From assembly GCF_027945075.1 (NCBI RefSeq), contig NZ_CP116034.1:3162001-3226000 (forward strand): a stretch of DNA of 64,000 nucleotides, written 5' to 3'. The position numbers and the translations under genes were made by a program. This document shows, piece by piece, positions 63,659 through 64,000 of the stretch (position 1 is its first letter; every line of letters starts with the position of its first letter). This DNA comes from Chryseobacterium sp. CY350. Lineage in GTDB: Bacteria > Bacteroidota > Bacteroidia > Flavobacteriales > Weeksellaceae. The notes beneath the pieces were generated by a model. It was given only the letters and a program-made list of their open reading frames with translations, did no database searches and was not told the origin of the DNA.

Positions 63659-64000
63659 ATGAGTTCAATATTTACAAAAATTATCAACGGCGAAATTCCC
63701 GCTTATAAAATTGCAGAAAATGACGATTTTGTTGCTTTTTTAGATGCAATGCCTTTGGTGAAAGGTCATACTCTGGTTGTTCCGAAAAAGGAAATCGATC
63801 TTATCTTTGATTTGGATAGCGAAGGATACAAAAATCTTTGGGGATTTACTCAGGATGTGGCAAAAAAAATAAAAAGTGCGGTTCCTTGCGTCAGAGTGGG
63901 AATTGCAGTTGTAGGACTTGAGGTTCCTCATGCACACATTCACCTGATACCATTAAATAAGGTAGAAGATATGAACTTTAAAAACGAACGACTCAATTTA
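63659..64000 (+). CDS. HIT family hydrolase, 3' end outside window
   Basis: 114 codons are visible from the ATG at 63659, 29 nt after greA. The N-terminal SIFTKIINGEIPAYKIAEN and the HAHIHL triad (HxHxH) are those of HINT-type nucleotide hydrolases acting on nucleoside phosphoramidates and AMP derivatives. The frame is open to the edge. Confidence 0.93.
   Translation, partial: MSSIFTKIINGEIPAYKIAENDDFVAFLDAMPLVKGHTLVVPKKEIDLIFDLDSEGYKNLWGFTQDVAKKIKSAVPCVRVGIAVVGLEVPHAHIHLIPLNKVEDMNFKNERLNL

Overview
The window looks like a chromosomal segment of a Bacteroidota bacterium of the Flavobacteriia, closest in style to Chryseobacterium and its Weeksellaceae relatives. Reasons: AT-rich DNA with A-rich leaders instead of strong Shine-Dalgarno sites, -7 boxes of the TAnnTTTG type, GH92 mannosidase, DUF4292, DUF1573 and DUF4173 proteins, many small lipoproteins, and a TetR-regulated paa locus. 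No rRNA, tRNA, CRISPR array, insertion sequence or prophage was seen. The genus is inferred.

Layout. 1-3452 (minus): flippase, sugar nucleotidyltransferase and a DUF4292 lipoprotein cut by the window edge. 3552-6157: dihydroorotase, an azoreductase and a divergent, frameshifted HxlR regulator. 6184-11102: GH92 alpha-mannosidase, an OmpR-type two-component system, and a divergent DUF1573 protein. 11254-14419: a 2,4-dienoyl-CoA reductase-like SDR and a secreted M1 peptidase. 14605-18259: an isolated five-gene unit (DUF2589 protein, two unrecognised proteins, a cytosolic subtilase, and a stand-alone propeptide-like protein) between its own candidate promoter and terminator. 18328-26516: exo/endonuclease-phosphatase, a second OmpR-type system divergent from an outer-membrane beta-barrel protein, a second M1 peptidase, and a lipoprotein FKBP. 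26608-29189: an overlapping operon of hypothetical protein, multi-TM protein, HisKA_3 kinase and NarL regulator. 29359-31953: clpB.

32312-47942 is a complete-looking phenylacetate (paa) degradation locus in the order R-K-E-A-B-C-[lipoprotein]-D-G-H-I-J-Y-[esterase, lipoprotein hydrolase, small TM protein]-Z. PaaK makes phenylacetyl-CoA, PaaABCDE epoxidises it, PaaG isomerises it to the oxepin, PaaZ opens and oxidises the ring, PaaH and PaaJ beta-oxidise the product, and PaaI and PaaY are accessory. A second hydratase-fold gene at 52211 may supply the PaaF step. A -33/-7 promoter with an overlapping palindrome precedes paaK, and a strong terminator follows paaZ.

48300-64000: a SUKH (SMI1/KNR4) protein next to a SMUG2-type glycosylase; a second multi-TM/HisKA_3/NarL module; the hydratase; a surface lipoprotein; a frameshifted CPA1 antiporter; a run of small membrane, regulator, phosphoesterase and Coq4-like genes; lipoproteins; a secreted adhesin-like protein; dtd; greA; and a HIT protein cut by the right edge.

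Most unusual features: (1) eight intergenic hairpins whose two arms are each built of degenerate tandem 7-, 8- or 9-nt words, six of them inside the paa locus; (2) the DUF2589/subtilase/stand-alone-propeptide operon; (3) PaaZ extended by a C-terminal DinB/DUF1569-like domain; (4) TTAAC direct repeats at 11-bp spacing in both OmpR-system divergent promoters; (5) two copies of a detached-sensor/kinase/NarL module; (6) three probable single-base frameshifts.
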